A stretch of DNA of 64,000 bases, taken from assembly GCF_900116135.1 (NCBI RefSeq), contig NZ_FOZX01000003.1, forward strand, positions 124,001 to 188,000, read 5' to 3'. A program made the translations under genes and the position numbers. A model generated the notes under the pieces. It made no database searches, was not told where the DNA came from, and saw only the letters and a list, made by a program, of their open reading frames with translations. This document shows positions 35,633 to 44,499 of this stretch, piece by piece; the first letter of the stretch is position 1, and every line of letters begins with the position of its first letter. Source of the DNA: Saccharopolyspora flava (GTDB taxonomy: Bacteria; Actinomycetota; Actinomycetes; Mycobacteriales; Pseudonocardiaceae).

Positions 35633-37126
35633 ATGCCGCAAGCAGACAATTCGGCAGCCACGTGCTACATCGACGGCGAGTGGGTCCCGGCCGCCGACGG
35701 CCGCACCCGGCAGATCCACTGCCCCGCCGACGGGCAGCTCGCCGCCACCGTCTCCGAGGGCGGTCGCGCCGACGCCGAGCGGGCCATCGCGGCCGCGCGC
35801 CGCGTCTTCGACGAGGGCACCTGGTCGACCGGCTCCGCCTGGGAGCGCGGTGACCTGCTGCTGCGCGTCGCCGACATCCTGGTCCGGGACAAGGACGAGT
35901 TCGCCCGCGCCGAATCGCTCGACACCGGCAAGCGCCTGGTGGAGAGCGAGTACGACATGGACGACATCGCCGCCTGCTTCCGCTACTTCGGCAAGATCGC
36001 CGGCACCGACGCGGGCGCCCTCGTCGACACCGGCACCCCCGACGCGATCAGCCGCGTGCAGTACGAGCCGGTCGGCGTGTGCGGGATGATCACACCCTGG
36101 AACTTCCCGCTGCTGCAGGTGGCCTGGAAGGTCGCGCCGGCCATCGCCGCGGGCGACACCTTCGTCCTCAAGCCCAGCGAGCTCACCCCCTCCACCGCGA
36201 TCCTGCTGATGCGCGCGCTGGACGAGGCCGGTCTGCCCGCCGGGGTCGGAAACCTGGTGCCGGGCACCGGTTCCGAGGTCGGCTCGGTGCTGGCCGAGCA
36301 CCCCGACGTGGACCTGATCTCGTTCACCGGCGGCCTGCACACCGGCCGCAAGATCTCGGCGATGGCCGCGCCTACGGTCAAGAAGGTCGCGCTGGAGCTG
36401 GGCGGCAAGAACCCCAACGTCGTCTTCGCCGACGCCGACTTCGACACCGCCGTGGACTTCGCGCTCACCGCGATCTTCCTGCACTCCGGCCAGGTCTGCT
36501 CCGCGGGCGCCCGGCTGATCGTGCAGGACGAGCTGCACGACGCGCTGGTGGACGAGATCGTCCGCCGCGCCGAGCAGATCCGCATCGGCGGCCCCTTCGA
36601 CGAGGACGCCGAGACCGGCCCGCTGATCTCGGCCGCGCACCTGCAGAAGGTCGACGACTACGTCCAGAAGGCCGTCTCCGAGGGAGCGGTGCTGCGCACC
36701 GGCGGCAAGCGCCCCGAAGGCGAGCGCTACGCGAACGGCCACTACTACCTGCCCACCGTCCTCGACGAGGTGAAGCAGGGCAGCTACGCGGTCACCGAGG
36801 AATCGTTCGGCCCGGTGCTGACCGTCGAGCGCTTCACCGACGAGGACGACGCGATCCGCATCGCCAACGACACCCACTACGGGCTGGCAGGCGCGGTGTT
36901 CACCGGCGACCCGGCCAAGGCGCAGCGGGTGGCCAACCGGCTGCGGCACGGCACCGTCTGGATCAACGACTTCCACCCGTACCTCCCGCAGGCCGAGTGG
37001 GGCGGCTTCAAGCAGTCCGGCATCGGACGCGAACTGGGCCGCGCCGGTCTCGGCGAGTACCAGGAGGCCAAGCACGTCTACCAGAACCTGCGGCCCGGTC
37101 CGCAGAACTGGTTCTCCGCGAAGTAA
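35633..37126 (+). CDS. betB: Betaine-aldehyde dehydrogenase
   Basis: The 497-aa protein is a full-length aldehyde dehydrogenase, with TPWNFPLLQVAWKVAPAIAAG, Glu in LELGGKNPN and the catalytic Cys in HSGQVCSAGARL, ending in the BADH-like GIGRELGRAGLGEYQEAKHV. It oxidises betaine aldehyde to glycine betaine with NAD. The ATG at 35633 is preceded by GGGGAAGA; an earlier ATG at 35576 has none. It leads the operon betB, permease, betA. The partner choline dehydrogenase gene two places downstream supports this substrate over other aldehydes. Confidence 0.9.
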   Translation: MPQADNSAATCYIDGEWVPAADGRTRQIHCPADGQLAATVSEGGRADAERAIAAARRVFDEGTWSTGSAWERGDLLLRVADILVRDKDEFARAESLDTGKRLVESEYDMDDIAACFRYFGKIAGTDAGALVDTGTPDAISRVQYEPVGVCGMITPWNFPLLQVAWKVAPAIAAGDTFVLKPSELTPSTAILLMRALDEAGLPAGVGNLVPGTGSEVGSVLAEHPDVDLISFTGGLHTGRKISAMAAPTVKKVALELGGKNPNVVFADADFDTAVDFALTAIFLHSGQVCSAGARLIVQDELHDALVDEIVRRAEQIRIGGPFDEDAETGPLISAAHLQKVDDYVQKAVSEGAVLRTGGKRPEGERYANGHYYLPTVLDEVKQGSYAVTEESFGPVLTVERFTDEDDAIRIANDTHYGLAGAVFTGDPAKAQRVANRLRHGTVWINDFHPYLPQAEWGGFKQSGIGRELGRAGLGEYQEAKHVYQNLRPGPQNWFSAK

Positions 37127-37145
37127 GGAAAGGAATCTTGTGTCC

Positions 37146-37173
37146 GGTGCGGCGGACAGCGTTCCGCCGCACC
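37146..37173 (+). terminator. Intercistronic hairpin between betB and the permease
   Basis: A perfect 11-bp stem (GGTGCGGCGGA / TCCGCCGCACC) with a 6-nt loop lies 19 bp after the betB stop. No T-tract follows, so it may attenuate or protect the mRNA and set unequal expression of the genes rather than end transcription. Confidence 0.5.
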
Positions 37174-37282
37174 GCCCGCAAACGCATTGTGGGAAGCGGG
37201 ATTTCGCGCTAGCAAACAACCAACCCGCGTCGTCGCTCCTGCCTCCCGGCGGGAGGGTGCGGCCGGGGAAGGAGTTCGGGGC

Positions 37283-38827
37283 ATGAGCGCGCCCACCAAT
37301 CACGACGCCGGGCTCAACGAGTTCGGCTACACCAACAAGCTGAAGAGAAGCCTCGGCAGCTTCCACACCTTCGCCGCAGGCATCAGCTACATCTCGGTGC
37401 TCACCGGCGCCTTCCAACTCTCGTACTTCGGCATCGGCTTCGGCGGACCCGCCTACGTGTGGTCCTGGCCGATCGTGTTCCTCGGGCAGTTGCTGGTGGC
37501 GTTGAGTTTCGCCGAGCTGGCATCGCGTTACCCGATCGCCGGTTCCATCTACAACTGGGCCAAGAAGCTCGGTGGCCCGCACGTCGGCTGGTTAGCCGGC
37601 TGGATGATGCTGCTGGCCTCGATCGTGTCGATCTCGGCCACGGCCCTGGCCTACCAGAACACGCTGCCCCAGATCTGGGCCGGTTTCCAGTTCATCGGGG
37701 ACGGTTCCGACGCCACCGACTCCGCGGTCAACGCGGTGCTGCTGGCGCTGGTGCTGATCCTGTTCACCACGCTGGTCAACGCCTACGGCGTGAAGCTGAT
37801 GGCGCAGATCAACTCCACCGGCGTGTTCATCGAGCTGGCCGCCGCGGTGCTGCTGATCATCGCGCTGGCGCTGGTCGTGGTGAACCCGCCGACGGTCATC
37901 CTCGACACCAACGGCACCGAATCGGCCTTCGGCGGCAGCTACCTGAGCGCCTTCCTGGTCGCCGGCATCGCCTCCTCGTACGTCATGTACGGCTTCGACA
38001 CCGCCGCCTCCCTCGGCGAGGAGTCGATCGACCCGCACAAGAACGCCCCGCGCGCCATCCTGCGCGCGCTGATCGCCTCGTTCGTGCTCGGCGGCCTGAT
38101 CCTGCTGTTCGGCATGATGGCCACCCGCGACTTCAACGCCCCGGAGCTGGCGGAGTCCGGTCTGCAGTTCGTGCTCAGCGACGCGCTCGGCCCGTTCGTC
38201 GGCCGGCTGTTCCTGCTGGCGATCTTCGTGGCGATCACCGTGTGCGTGCTGGCGGTGCACACCGCCGCGATCCGCATCATGTTCGCGATGGCCCGCGACA
38301 ACGCGCTTCCCGCGGGCAAGCTGCTGGCCCGGGTGAGCCCGCGCTTCCAGACCCCGGTGCTGCCCGCGGTGTTCATCGGCGTGGTCGCGATCGTGCTGCT
38401 GCTGGTCAACATCGGCCAGCCGCAGATCTTCACCGCGATCACCTCGCTGGCGATCATCCTGATCTACATCTCCTACCTGCTGGTCACGATCCCGATGCTG
38501 GTGGCGCGCCTGCGCGGGACGTGGAAGCCGGTCAAGGAGAAGGGCCGGTTCAGCCTCGGCAAGCTGGGCCTGCCGATCAACGTCCTGGCCGTGCTGTGGG
38601 GCCTGGGCATGTCGATCAACCTGGCCTGGCCTCGCACCGAGGTCTACAACGCCGAGCCCCCGTACCACTGGTACCTGCAGTACAGCTCGGTGCTGTTCGT
38701 CGGGATCGCGGCGGTGGCCGGTTTCGCCTACTACTGGTTCGTCCAGCGGCACAAGGTGGGTGTTCTCGCCGACCACGCGTCGTCCGAGAAGGACACCGCG
38801 GGCGACGAGACCACGTCCCTCGTCTGA
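37283..38827 (+). CDS. APC family permease of the choline operon
   Basis: The 514-aa membrane protein has about twelve hydrophobic segments and belongs to the APC amino acid/choline/GABA permease group. The start NKLKRSLGSFHTFAAGISYI and SFAELASRYPIAGSIYNWAK are the conserved APC helix 1 and helix 2-3 motifs of the bacterial amino acid/choline type. Placed between betB and betA it probably imports choline. Proton-coupled symport is known of the family. The ATG at 37283 follows GGAAGGAG. The cargo rests on context only. Confidence 0.85.
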   Translation: MSAPTNHDAGLNEFGYTNKLKRSLGSFHTFAAGISYISVLTGAFQLSYFGIGFGGPAYVWSWPIVFLGQLLVALSFAELASRYPIAGSIYNWAKKLGGPHVGWLAGWMMLLASIVSISATALAYQNTLPQIWAGFQFIGDGSDATDSAVNAVLLALVLILFTTLVNAYGVKLMAQINSTGVFIELAAAVLLIIALALVVVNPPTVILDTNGTESAFGGSYLSAFLVAGIASSYVMYGFDTAASLGEESIDPHKNAPRAILRALIASFVLGGLILLFGMMATRDFNAPELAESGLQFVLSDALGPFVGRLFLLAIFVAITVCVLAVHTAAIRIMFAMARDNALPAGKLLARVSPRFQTPVLPAVFIGVVAIVLLLVNIGQPQIFTAITSLAIILIYISYLLVTIPMLVARLRGTWKPVKEKGRFSLGKLGLPINVLAVLWGLGMSINLAWPRTEVYNAEPPYHWYLQYSSVLFVGIAAVAGFAYYWFVQRHKVGVLADHASSEKDTAGDETTSLV

Positions 38828-38839
38828 GTTCGGAAAGGA

Positions 38840-40399
38840 ATGACCATGACCGATCAGTTCGACTACGTCGTGGTGGGCGGCGGCAGCGCCGGTGCGGCGG
38901 TCGCGGCACGGCTGTCGGAGGACCCCGGCACCACCGTGTGCCTGCTCGAAGCCGGCCCGTCCGACGTCGGCGACAGCAACGTCCTCGAGCTCAAGAAGTG
39001 GATGGCGCTGCTGGAGTCCGGCTACGACTGGGACTACCTCATCGAGCCGCAGGAGAACGGCAACTCCTTCATGCGCCACGCCCGCGCCCGGGTGCTCGGC
39101 GGCTGCTCCTCGCACAACTCCTGCATCGCGTTCTGGGCTCCGGCCGAGGACCTCGACGAGTGGGAGTCGATGGGCCTGCCCGGCTGGGGCTCGAAGGACA
39201 TGTTCCCGCTGTACAAGCGGCTGGAGACCAACGACGGACCGGGTGAGCACCACGGCCGCTCCGGCCCGGTGACCATCCGCTCGGTCCCGCCGAAGGACCC
39301 GACCGGTGTGGCGCTGCTGGAGGCCTGCAAGCAGCAGGGCATCCCGACCACCGAGTTCAACTCCGGCACGACGGTCACCCACGGCGCCAACTGGTTCCAG
39401 ATCAACGCCAAGCAGGACGGCACCCGCTCCTCGTCGTCGGTGTCCTACCTGCACCCGATCATGGACCGGCCGAACCTGGAGATCCGCACCAACGCCTGGG
39501 CCAAGAAGGTCACCTTCGACGGCACCCGCGCCACCGGTGTGGAGTACCTCAGCGACGACCTGATCCACTCCAAGACGGTCACCGCCCGCAAGGAGGTCGT
39601 GCTCTCCACCGGCGCGATCGACACGCCGAAGCTGCTGATGCTCTCGGGCATCGGCCCGGCCGAGCACCTGCGCGAGTTCGGCATCGACGTGCTGGTCGAC
39701 TCCCCCGGCGTCGGCTCCACCCTGGAGGACCACCCCGAGGGCGTGATCAGCTGGGAGGCCAAGAAGCCGATGGTGGAGGACTCCACCCAGTGGTGGGAGA
39801 TCGGCATCTTCACCCGCACCGAGGACGGCCTGGACCGCCCGGACCTGATGTTCCACTACGGTTCGGTGCCGTTCGACATGCACACCGTGCGGCAGGGCTA
39901 CCCGACCTCGGAGAACGCCTTCTGCCTGACCCCGAACGTCACCCGCGCCCGCTCGACCGGCACGGTTCGGTTGCGCAGCAAGGACTTCCGGGACAAGGCC
40001 AAGGTGGACCCGAAGTACTTCACCGACCCGGACGGTCACGACATCCGCGTCATGACCGAGGGCATCAAGCTGGCCCGCAAGATCGTCGCGCAGTCGGCGA
40101 TGCAGGAGTGGGCCGGCGAGGAGCTCTTCCCCGGCAAGGACGTGCAGACCGACGACGAGATCGCCGACTACATCAAGCGCACCCACAACACCGTCTACCA
40201 CCCGGCCGGTTCGGTGAAGATGGGTGCGGCCGACGACGAGTCGAAGCCGCTGGACCCGCGGCTGCGCGTCAAGGGCGTGCAGGGCCTGCGCGTCGCCGAC
40301 GCCTCGGTGATGCCGTTCCTGGTGGCGGTCAACCCGAACATCACTACCATGGCCATCGGCGAGAAGTGCTCGGACATGCTCAAGCAGGACAACGCCTGA
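38840..40399 (+). CDS. betA: Choline dehydrogenase (GMC oxidoreductase)
   Basis: The 519-aa protein is a GMC flavoprotein with the dinucleotide motif YVVVGGGSAGAAVAARLSE near residue 9, GMC signature 1 around RVLGGCSSHNSC, signature 2 GAIDTPKLLMLSGIGP, and the catalytic His in HPAGSVKMG plus the final NPNITTMAIGEKCSDM. It oxidises choline to betaine aldehyde, which betB then oxidises. An ATG two codons downstream is an equal start. It ends the operon, 12 bp after the permease, and is followed by two terminators. Close GMC relatives oxidise other alcohols, but the operon supports choline. Confidence 0.9.
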   Translation: MTMTDQFDYVVVGGGSAGAAVAARLSEDPGTTVCLLEAGPSDVGDSNVLELKKWMALLESGYDWDYLIEPQENGNSFMRHARARVLGGCSSHNSCIAFWAPAEDLDEWESMGLPGWGSKDMFPLYKRLETNDGPGEHHGRSGPVTIRSVPPKDPTGVALLEACKQQGIPTTEFNSGTTVTHGANWFQINAKQDGTRSSSSVSYLHPIMDRPNLEIRTNAWAKKVTFDGTRATGVEYLSDDLIHSKTVTARKEVVLSTGAIDTPKLLMLSGIGPAEHLREFGIDVLVDSPGVGSTLEDHPEGVISWEAKKPMVEDSTQWWEIGIFTRTEDGLDRPDLMFHYGSVPFDMHTVRQGYPTSENAFCLTPNVTRARSTGTVRLRSKDFRDKAKVDPKYFTDPDGHDIRVMTEGIKLARKIVAQSAMQEWAGEELFPGKDVQTDDEIADYIKRTHNTVYHPAGSVKMGAADDESKPLDPRLRVKGVQGLRVADASVMPFLVAVNPNITTMAIGEKCSDMLKQDNA

Positions 40400-40401
40400 G
40401 C

Positions 40402-40513
40402 CGGGCGGGCGTCCTCCCCCACCGAGGACGCCCGCCCGCGGACCCCGGACCGCCCCGAACGCGTCCGGGATCCGGTGATGAGAACCCCTCCGGTCCCCCG
40501 TCCCGGAGGGGTT
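40402..40513 (+). terminator. Two consecutive intrinsic terminators after betA
   Basis: The first hairpin (40402-40438) has perfect 15-bp arms CGGGCGGGCGTCCTC. The second (40483-40513) has 11-bp arms AACCCCTCCGG followed by a T-rich run (TTCGTTTTCC), the classic rho-independent form. Confidence 0.9.
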
Positions 40514-40595
40514 TTCGTTTTCCTGAACACAGTTCGCCCCGCTGCGGGCGGTCGCGATGCGATCGTGGTCGTTCGCCGAGAGAACGGACGGGGTT

Positions 40596-41762
40596 GTGCG
40601 GTCAGAGCAGCGGGTTCGGATGATGCCGGTCTCCACCCTGGTCTCCGGGTTCATCACGACGCTGGTGGGCGTGGTGAGCTCGGCGGCCATCGTCTTCTCC
40701 GCCGCGCAGGCGCTGGGGGCGTCGCCCGCCGAGATCTCCTCGTGGATCTTCGCGCTGGGCATCGGGATCGGCGTCGTCTCGATCGCGCTGTCGTGGCGCA
40801 CCCGCGCTCCGATCGTGCTGGCCTGGTCGACGCCGGGCGCGGCCCTGCTGGCCGCCAGCGGCCACGGGCTGTCGATGCCGGAGGCCGTCGGCGCGTTCCT
40901 GCTGGCCGCGGTGCTGTCGCTGCTGGTGGGCGTGACCGGGTTGTTCGAGCGGGCGGTGAACCTCATCCCGCCCGCGATCGCCGCCGCGCTGCTGGGCGGT
41001 GTGCTGCTGCGCTTCGGCCTCGACCTGTTCACCACGATGCGCGAGCAGTTCGCGCTGGTGGCGGTGATGCTGGCCGGGTACCTGCTGGCCAAGCGGTTCC
41101 TGCCGCGCTACGCGGTGCTGGTCGCGCTGGTGCTGGGCGTGGCCGGGACGGCGCTGGCCGGCACCCTGCGGGCCGGGGAGGTCGACCTGGCCCTGGCGAC
41201 GCCGGTGTGGACGTGGCCGGAGTTCTCGGTGCACTCGGTGGTGGGCATCGCGATCCCGCTGTTCGTCATCACCATGACCTCGCAGAACCTGCCCGGCGTC
41301 GTGACGCTGCGGGCGCACGGCTACACCACGCCGATCTCGCCGGTGCTGTCCTGGACCGGGTTGGCGAACGTGCTGCTGGCCCCGCTGGGCTGCTTCGGCA
41401 TCAACCTCGCGGCGATCACGGCCGCGCTGGCGATGGGCGAGGAGGCCCACGAGGACCCGGCGCAGCGCTACAAGGCCGCGATCACCTCGGGCGCGCTGTA
41501 CCTGCTCATCGCGGTGTTCGGGGCGACGCTGGCGAGCCTGATCGCCGCGTTCCCGGGTGCGCTGATCGCCGCGCTGGCCGGGATCGGCCTGCTGGACACC
41601 ATCGGCGGCTCGCTGGCCAAGGCCACCGCCGAGGCCGAGGACCGGACGGCCGCGCTGATCGCGTTCCTGGTCACCGCCTCGGGCATCACGGCCTTCGGCA
41701 TCGCCTCGGTCTTCTGGGGCCTGGTCGCGGGCGTCCTCGCGCACCTGATCACCCGCAGGTGA
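40596..41762 (+). CDS. BenE family benzoate/proton symporter
   Basis: The protein (388 aa from this GTG) has about twelve transmembrane segments and the BenE pattern: STLVSGFITTLVGVVSSAAI at the start, APIVLAWSTPGAALLAASG, and FVITMTSQNLPGVVTLRAHG with conserved GCFGINLAAITAALAMG. BenE proteins import benzoate or related aromatics with protons. No aromatic-degradation gene is near, so the cargo is open. The start is uncertain: GTG at 40596 has a weak GGGG, ATG at 40557 and ATGs at 40620/40623 are alternatives. It is a single-gene unit flanked by terminators. Confidence 0.83.
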   Translation: MRSEQRVRMMPVSTLVSGFITTLVGVVSSAAIVFSAAQALGASPAEISSWIFALGIGIGVVSIALSWRTRAPIVLAWSTPGAALLAASGHGLSMPEAVGAFLLAAVLSLLVGVTGLFERAVNLIPPAIAAALLGGVLLRFGLDLFTTMREQFALVAVMLAGYLLAKRFLPRYAVLVALVLGVAGTALAGTLRAGEVDLALATPVWTWPEFSVHSVVGIAIPLFVITMTSQNLPGVVTLRAHGYTTPISPVLSWTGLANVLLAPLGCFGINLAAITAALAMGEEAHEDPAQRYKAAITSGALYLLIAVFGATLASLIAAFPGALIAALAGIGLLDTIGGSLAKATAEAEDRTAALIAFLVTASGITAFGIASVFWGLVAGVLAHLITRR

Positions 41763-41789
41763 GCGGCGGGGACATCGCCCCCGCCGCTC
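41761..41789. terminator. Bidirectional terminator overlapping the symporter stop
   Basis: An 11-bp perfect stem GAGCGGCGGGG/CCCCGCCGCTC with a 7-nt loop begins inside the symporter stop codon and lies 7 bp before the end of the convergent secreted-protein gene. Confidence 0.75.
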
Positions 41790-41796
41790 CCGCCGG

Positions 41797-42432
41797 TCAG
41801 CCGATGGTCGTCGTGGTCAGGGTCGGGTTCGGGTTGGGGAAGCACGCCGACGGGACGTCGACGTCGCCGACCACCGAGGACACCACGGCGGTGAAGGTCA
41901 GACCCGGGTCCTCGTAGCTGCTGCCGGCCAGCTTCGTCTCGATCGTGCCGGACTCACCGGCGGTGAGGTGCACGGTGATGGTGGGCAGCTCGAACTCGCT
42001 GTCGCCGGCGATCGGGCCGTCGAGGTGCAGCGTGGCCACGCCGTCGGCGACGTCGATGGTCGGCGCGGCGTCGCCGAGGCCCGAGCCGCCCTCCAGGTCG
42101 GCCGAGACGTAGGTGGAGTTGGCCGGGATCGGGATCTTGAGGTCGAAGCCGCCGACCTCCTTGACGGTGTTGCCGTTGACCTCGCCCGGGATGGTGTTCA
42201 CGGCCGGGTCGACGACGACGTCGAACGCGGCCCCGGGGGCGACGGTCTCGGGCGCGGTGACGTCGGTGCTCTGCTGCAGGCTGAACTGCTGCGCGCCGAG
42301 CGGCGAGTCACCGGAGCAGTCGAAGTTGACGTCGAAGGGCGCGGCCGCGGCCTGCGGGACGACGGCGAGCGCCGCACCGGCGGCGAAGGCGGCCGCGATG
42401 GCGGCGCGCTTTCCACTGAGGACGGACTTCAT
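41797..42432 (-). CDS. Secreted protein of unknown function, 211 aa
   Basis: The protein has a clear Sec signal peptide (KSVLSGKRAAIAAAFAAGAA, residues 2-21, cleavage probably after PQAAAA) and a mature part of about 180 residues that is rich in beta-strand, Val, Thr and Asp, with only two cysteines, one near the start (NFDCSGD) and one near the end (PSACFP). These may form a disulphide joining the ends of a beta-sandwich. No catalytic motif, anchor or lipobox is seen, so it should be released or wall-associated. I do not recognise the family. The ATG at 42432 follows AGGAGAGG. Confidence 0.82.
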   Translation of the reverse strand: MKSVLSGKRAAIAAAFAAGAALAVVPQAAAAPFDVNFDCSGDSPLGAQQFSLQQSTDVTAPETVAPGAAFDVVVDPAVNTIPGEVNGNTVKEVGGFDLKIPIPANSTYVSADLEGGSGLGDAAPTIDVADGVATLHLDGPIAGDSEFELPTITVHLTAGESGTIETKLAGSSYEDPGLTFTAVVSSVVGDVDVPSACFPNPNPTLTTTTIG

Positions 42433-42490
42433 TGGCCTCTCCTGCACGTTCGTGGGAATTCGAAAAGTGCTGGCCGCGCGGCGGATTCGA

Positions 42491-42520
42491 AACCTACCGA
42501 CGGGTTAAAAGCCCGGTCAA
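42491..42520 (-). promoter_or_regulatory. Probable housekeeping promoter of the secreted-protein gene
   Basis: On the minus strand TTGACC (42520-42515) and TAGGTT (42496-42491) are separated by 18 nt, about 60 bp upstream of the ATG, in a 349-bp gap (42433-42781) that holds no gene. The match to SigA-type boxes is good for a GC-rich actinomycete. Confidence 0.55.
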
Positions 42521-42754
42521 CGACGACGTTTTTGCCGGAGTTACCACCTTTGACCCACCGTCACCGCGCTCGGCCGGACGAGGCCGCGCAACCGCCGTCC
42601 CGACGAGGACCACCACCCCTCGATCACACCACCGATCCGGATGAACCGGACACCCGCGAACGCGGCGTGAGCGCCGTGCGGCCGTTCGGGCGACCGCGAC
42701 ATCACCCCGGCGCCTTGACGCCACGCGGACGCCCGAACTGGGGCTAGCGCGACA

Positions 42755-42770
42755 TACCGTCTAGTCGGTA
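42755..42770 (+). promoter_or_regulatory. Operator-like dyad at the HAD operon start
   Basis: TACCGTCTAGTCGGTA has TACCG/CGGTA arms and lies 11 bp before the HAD ATG. With the bases that follow (CGGTCCAGT) it matches the sequence before the acyl-CoA ligase at 56306-56331 (ACCGACCAGTCGGTACGTCCAGT on the plus strand, written here in parts). No ribosome site lies between the dyad and the ATG, so the mRNA may be leaderless with TACGGT as -10 box. Confidence 0.55.
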
Positions 42771-42781
42771 CGGTCCAGTTC

Positions 42782-43462
42782 ATGGGTTCCAGTGTCGCCA
42801 ACCCGGCCGTGCGCGCGGTCGTCTTCGACTACGGAGGTGTGCTCACCACACCCACCCGCGACTCGATCAACGCCTGGCTGACCGAGGAGCGCATCCGCCC
42901 GGAGCTGTTCTCCGCCGCGCTCAAGGAGTGGCTGTCGCGCAACGCGCCCGAGGGCACGCCCGTGCACCGGCTGGAGACCGGCGAACTCGACGCCGCCGGC
43001 TTCAACGAGGCGATGGCCGCCCGCCTGCGCACCCTCGACGACCAGCCGGTCTCCCCCGATGACCTGCTCGGACGGCTCTTCGGGCGGATGCGGCCCGAAC
43101 CGGCCATGCTGACGCTGGTGCGGGACCTGCGGGAACGCGGGATCCGCACCGCACTGCTGTCCAACAGCTGGGGGAACATCGACGCCTACCCGTGGGAGCA
43201 GCTGGCGGGGCTGTTCGACTCCACCGTCCTCTCCGGCGAGGTCGGGCTGCGCAAGCCCGACCCCCGCATCTACCGGATGAGCCTGGACGCGCTCGGCCTC
43301 GACCCCGAGCAGACCGCCTTCGTCGACGACGGCGCTCCCAACGTCGACGCCGCCCGCGAACTGGGCATGCACGCCGTGCTGCACACCGGCCCGGCCGACA
43401 CCCGAACCCGGCTGGCGGAGCTGCTGCCCGCCGGTTCCGTACCGCAAGAGGAGATCAGGTGA
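42782..43462 (+). CDS. HAD-IA hydrolase, first gene of an ACAD10-like operon
   Basis: The 226-aa protein is a HAD subfamily IA hydrolase. Motif I is VVFDYGGVLTT with nucleophile Asp16; the usual second Asp (DxD) is Gly, as in the N-terminal domain of mammalian epoxide hydrolase and ACAD10. Motif II is LLSNSWGN, motif III is the Lys in GLRKPDPRIY, and motif IV is FVDDGAPNVDAA. It probably removes phosphate from the phosphorylated 4-hydroxyacyl intermediate made by the kinase encoded next; the substrate is inferred from gene order. Its stop overlaps the kinase start (GTGA). Confidence 0.87.
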   Translation: MGSSVANPAVRAVVFDYGGVLTTPTRDSINAWLTEERIRPELFSAALKEWLSRNAPEGTPVHRLETGELDAAGFNEAMAARLRTLDDQPVSPDDLLGRLFGRMRPEPAMLTLVRDLRERGIRTALLSNSWGNIDAYPWEQLAGLFDSTVLSGEVGLRKPDPRIYRMSLDALGLDPEQTAFVDDGAPNVDAARELGMHAVLHTGPADTRTRLAELLPAGSVPQEEIR

Positions 43463-44496
43463 ACGCACCAGAGCCCGACGAGCTGCCCGGACTCGACCTC
43501 CACCGGCTGCGGGCCTACCTCGACGTCGAGATGCCCGGCATGGTCACCGGCGAGCTCACCGGTGAGCTGGTGCAGGGCGGCCGCTCCAACCTGACCTACA
43601 TCGTCGGCGACGGCGTCCGGCAGTGGGTCGTGCGCCGCCCGCCGCTCGGGCACGTGCTGGCCACCGCGCACGACATGAGCCGCGAGCACCGGATGCTCAC
43701 CGCCCTGGCCGACACCGCCGTGCCCGTGCCCCGGGCCGAGCTGCTGTGCCAGAACGAGGAGGTGCTCGGCGCCCCGTTCTACGTCATGGAGTACGTGCCC
43801 GGCGCCGTCTACCGCTCGCCCGAGCAGAGCGAGGCGCTCACCGAGCAGCAGCGCCACGCGCTGTCCTACCAGCTCATGGACGTGCTGGCGGACCTGCACT
43901 CCCTCGACCCGGCCTCGGTCGGGCTCGCCGAGTTCGGCCGCCCGGAGGGCTTCCTGGAGCGCCAGGTGCGGCGCTGGACCAAGCAGCTCAAGGCCTCGCA
44001 CAGCCGCGAGGTCGAGGGCATCGACGCGCTCTCCCAGCAGCTGGCCGCCTCGGTCCCCTCCGGCGGGCCGGTGGGCATCGTGCACGGCGACTACCGGCTG
44101 GACAACGTCATCGTCGGCGACGACCAGCAGATCAAGGCCGTGCTCGACTGGGAGATGGCCACCATCGGCGACCCGCTCACCGACCTCGGCCTGCTGGCCG
44201 TGTACTGGGAGGGCTTCAGCGGTCTGGCCAACAACCCCATCGCCAAGGGCGTCGGCCCGGAGTACGGCTTCCCCAGCGCGAAGCAGCTCTTCGCGCGCTA
44301 CGCCGAGCGCAGCCCGCTCGACCTGTCCGATCTGGACTGGTACCTGGCCTTCGGCTACTTCAAGATCGCGGTGATCCTCGAAGGCATCCACTTCCGCTTC
44401 ATCCAGAACCAGACCGTCGGCGAGGGCTTCGAGCACGTCGGCGGCCTGGTGGCTCCGCTCGTCGCGCAGGGCCTGGCGACCCTCAAGGAGGCATGA
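43459..44496 (+). CDS. APH-family kinase (ACAD10/ACAD11 kinase-like)
   Basis: The 345-aa protein is an aminoglycoside-phosphotransferase-like kinase. The catalytic loop is GIVHGDYRLDNVIVGD near residue 209, and the metal-binding motif is AVLDWEMATIGDPLTDLG. The N-lobe holds GGRSNLTYIVGDG and VVRRPPLGHVL. This subgroup is the kinase domain fused in ACAD10 and ACAD11 and the LvaA type of levulinate catabolism, which phosphorylates the 4-hydroxyl of acyl-CoAs. It is not an antibiotic-resistance enzyme on this evidence. It begins in the HAD stop codon and ends 3 bp before the acyl-CoA dehydrogenase gene. Confidence 0.88.
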   Translation: MNAPEPDELPGLDLHRLRAYLDVEMPGMVTGELTGELVQGGRSNLTYIVGDGVRQWVVRRPPLGHVLATAHDMSREHRMLTALADTAVPVPRAELLCQNEEVLGAPFYVMEYVPGAVYRSPEQSEALTEQQRHALSYQLMDVLADLHSLDPASVGLAEFGRPEGFLERQVRRWTKQLKASHSREVEGIDALSQQLAASVPSGGPVGIVHGDYRLDNVIVGDDQQIKAVLDWEMATIGDPLTDLGLLAVYWEGFSGLANNPIAKGVGPEYGFPSAKQLFARYAERSPLDLSDLDWYLAFGYFKIAVILEGIHFRFIQNQTVGEGFEHVGGLVAPLVAQGLATLKEA

Positions 44497-44499
44497 CAG

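Noticed and set aside
37592..41092. 1166-codon open frame antisense to the permease, betA and symporter genes
   Set aside because: It crosses three well-defined genes and two terminators and is rich in Arg, Gln, His and Asp repeats, as GC-rich shadows are.
43459..44496. Aminoglycoside-resistance kinase
   Set aside because: The APH fold is shared, but the closest pattern and the HAD/ACAD neighbours point to the ACAD10/11-type acyl kinase.
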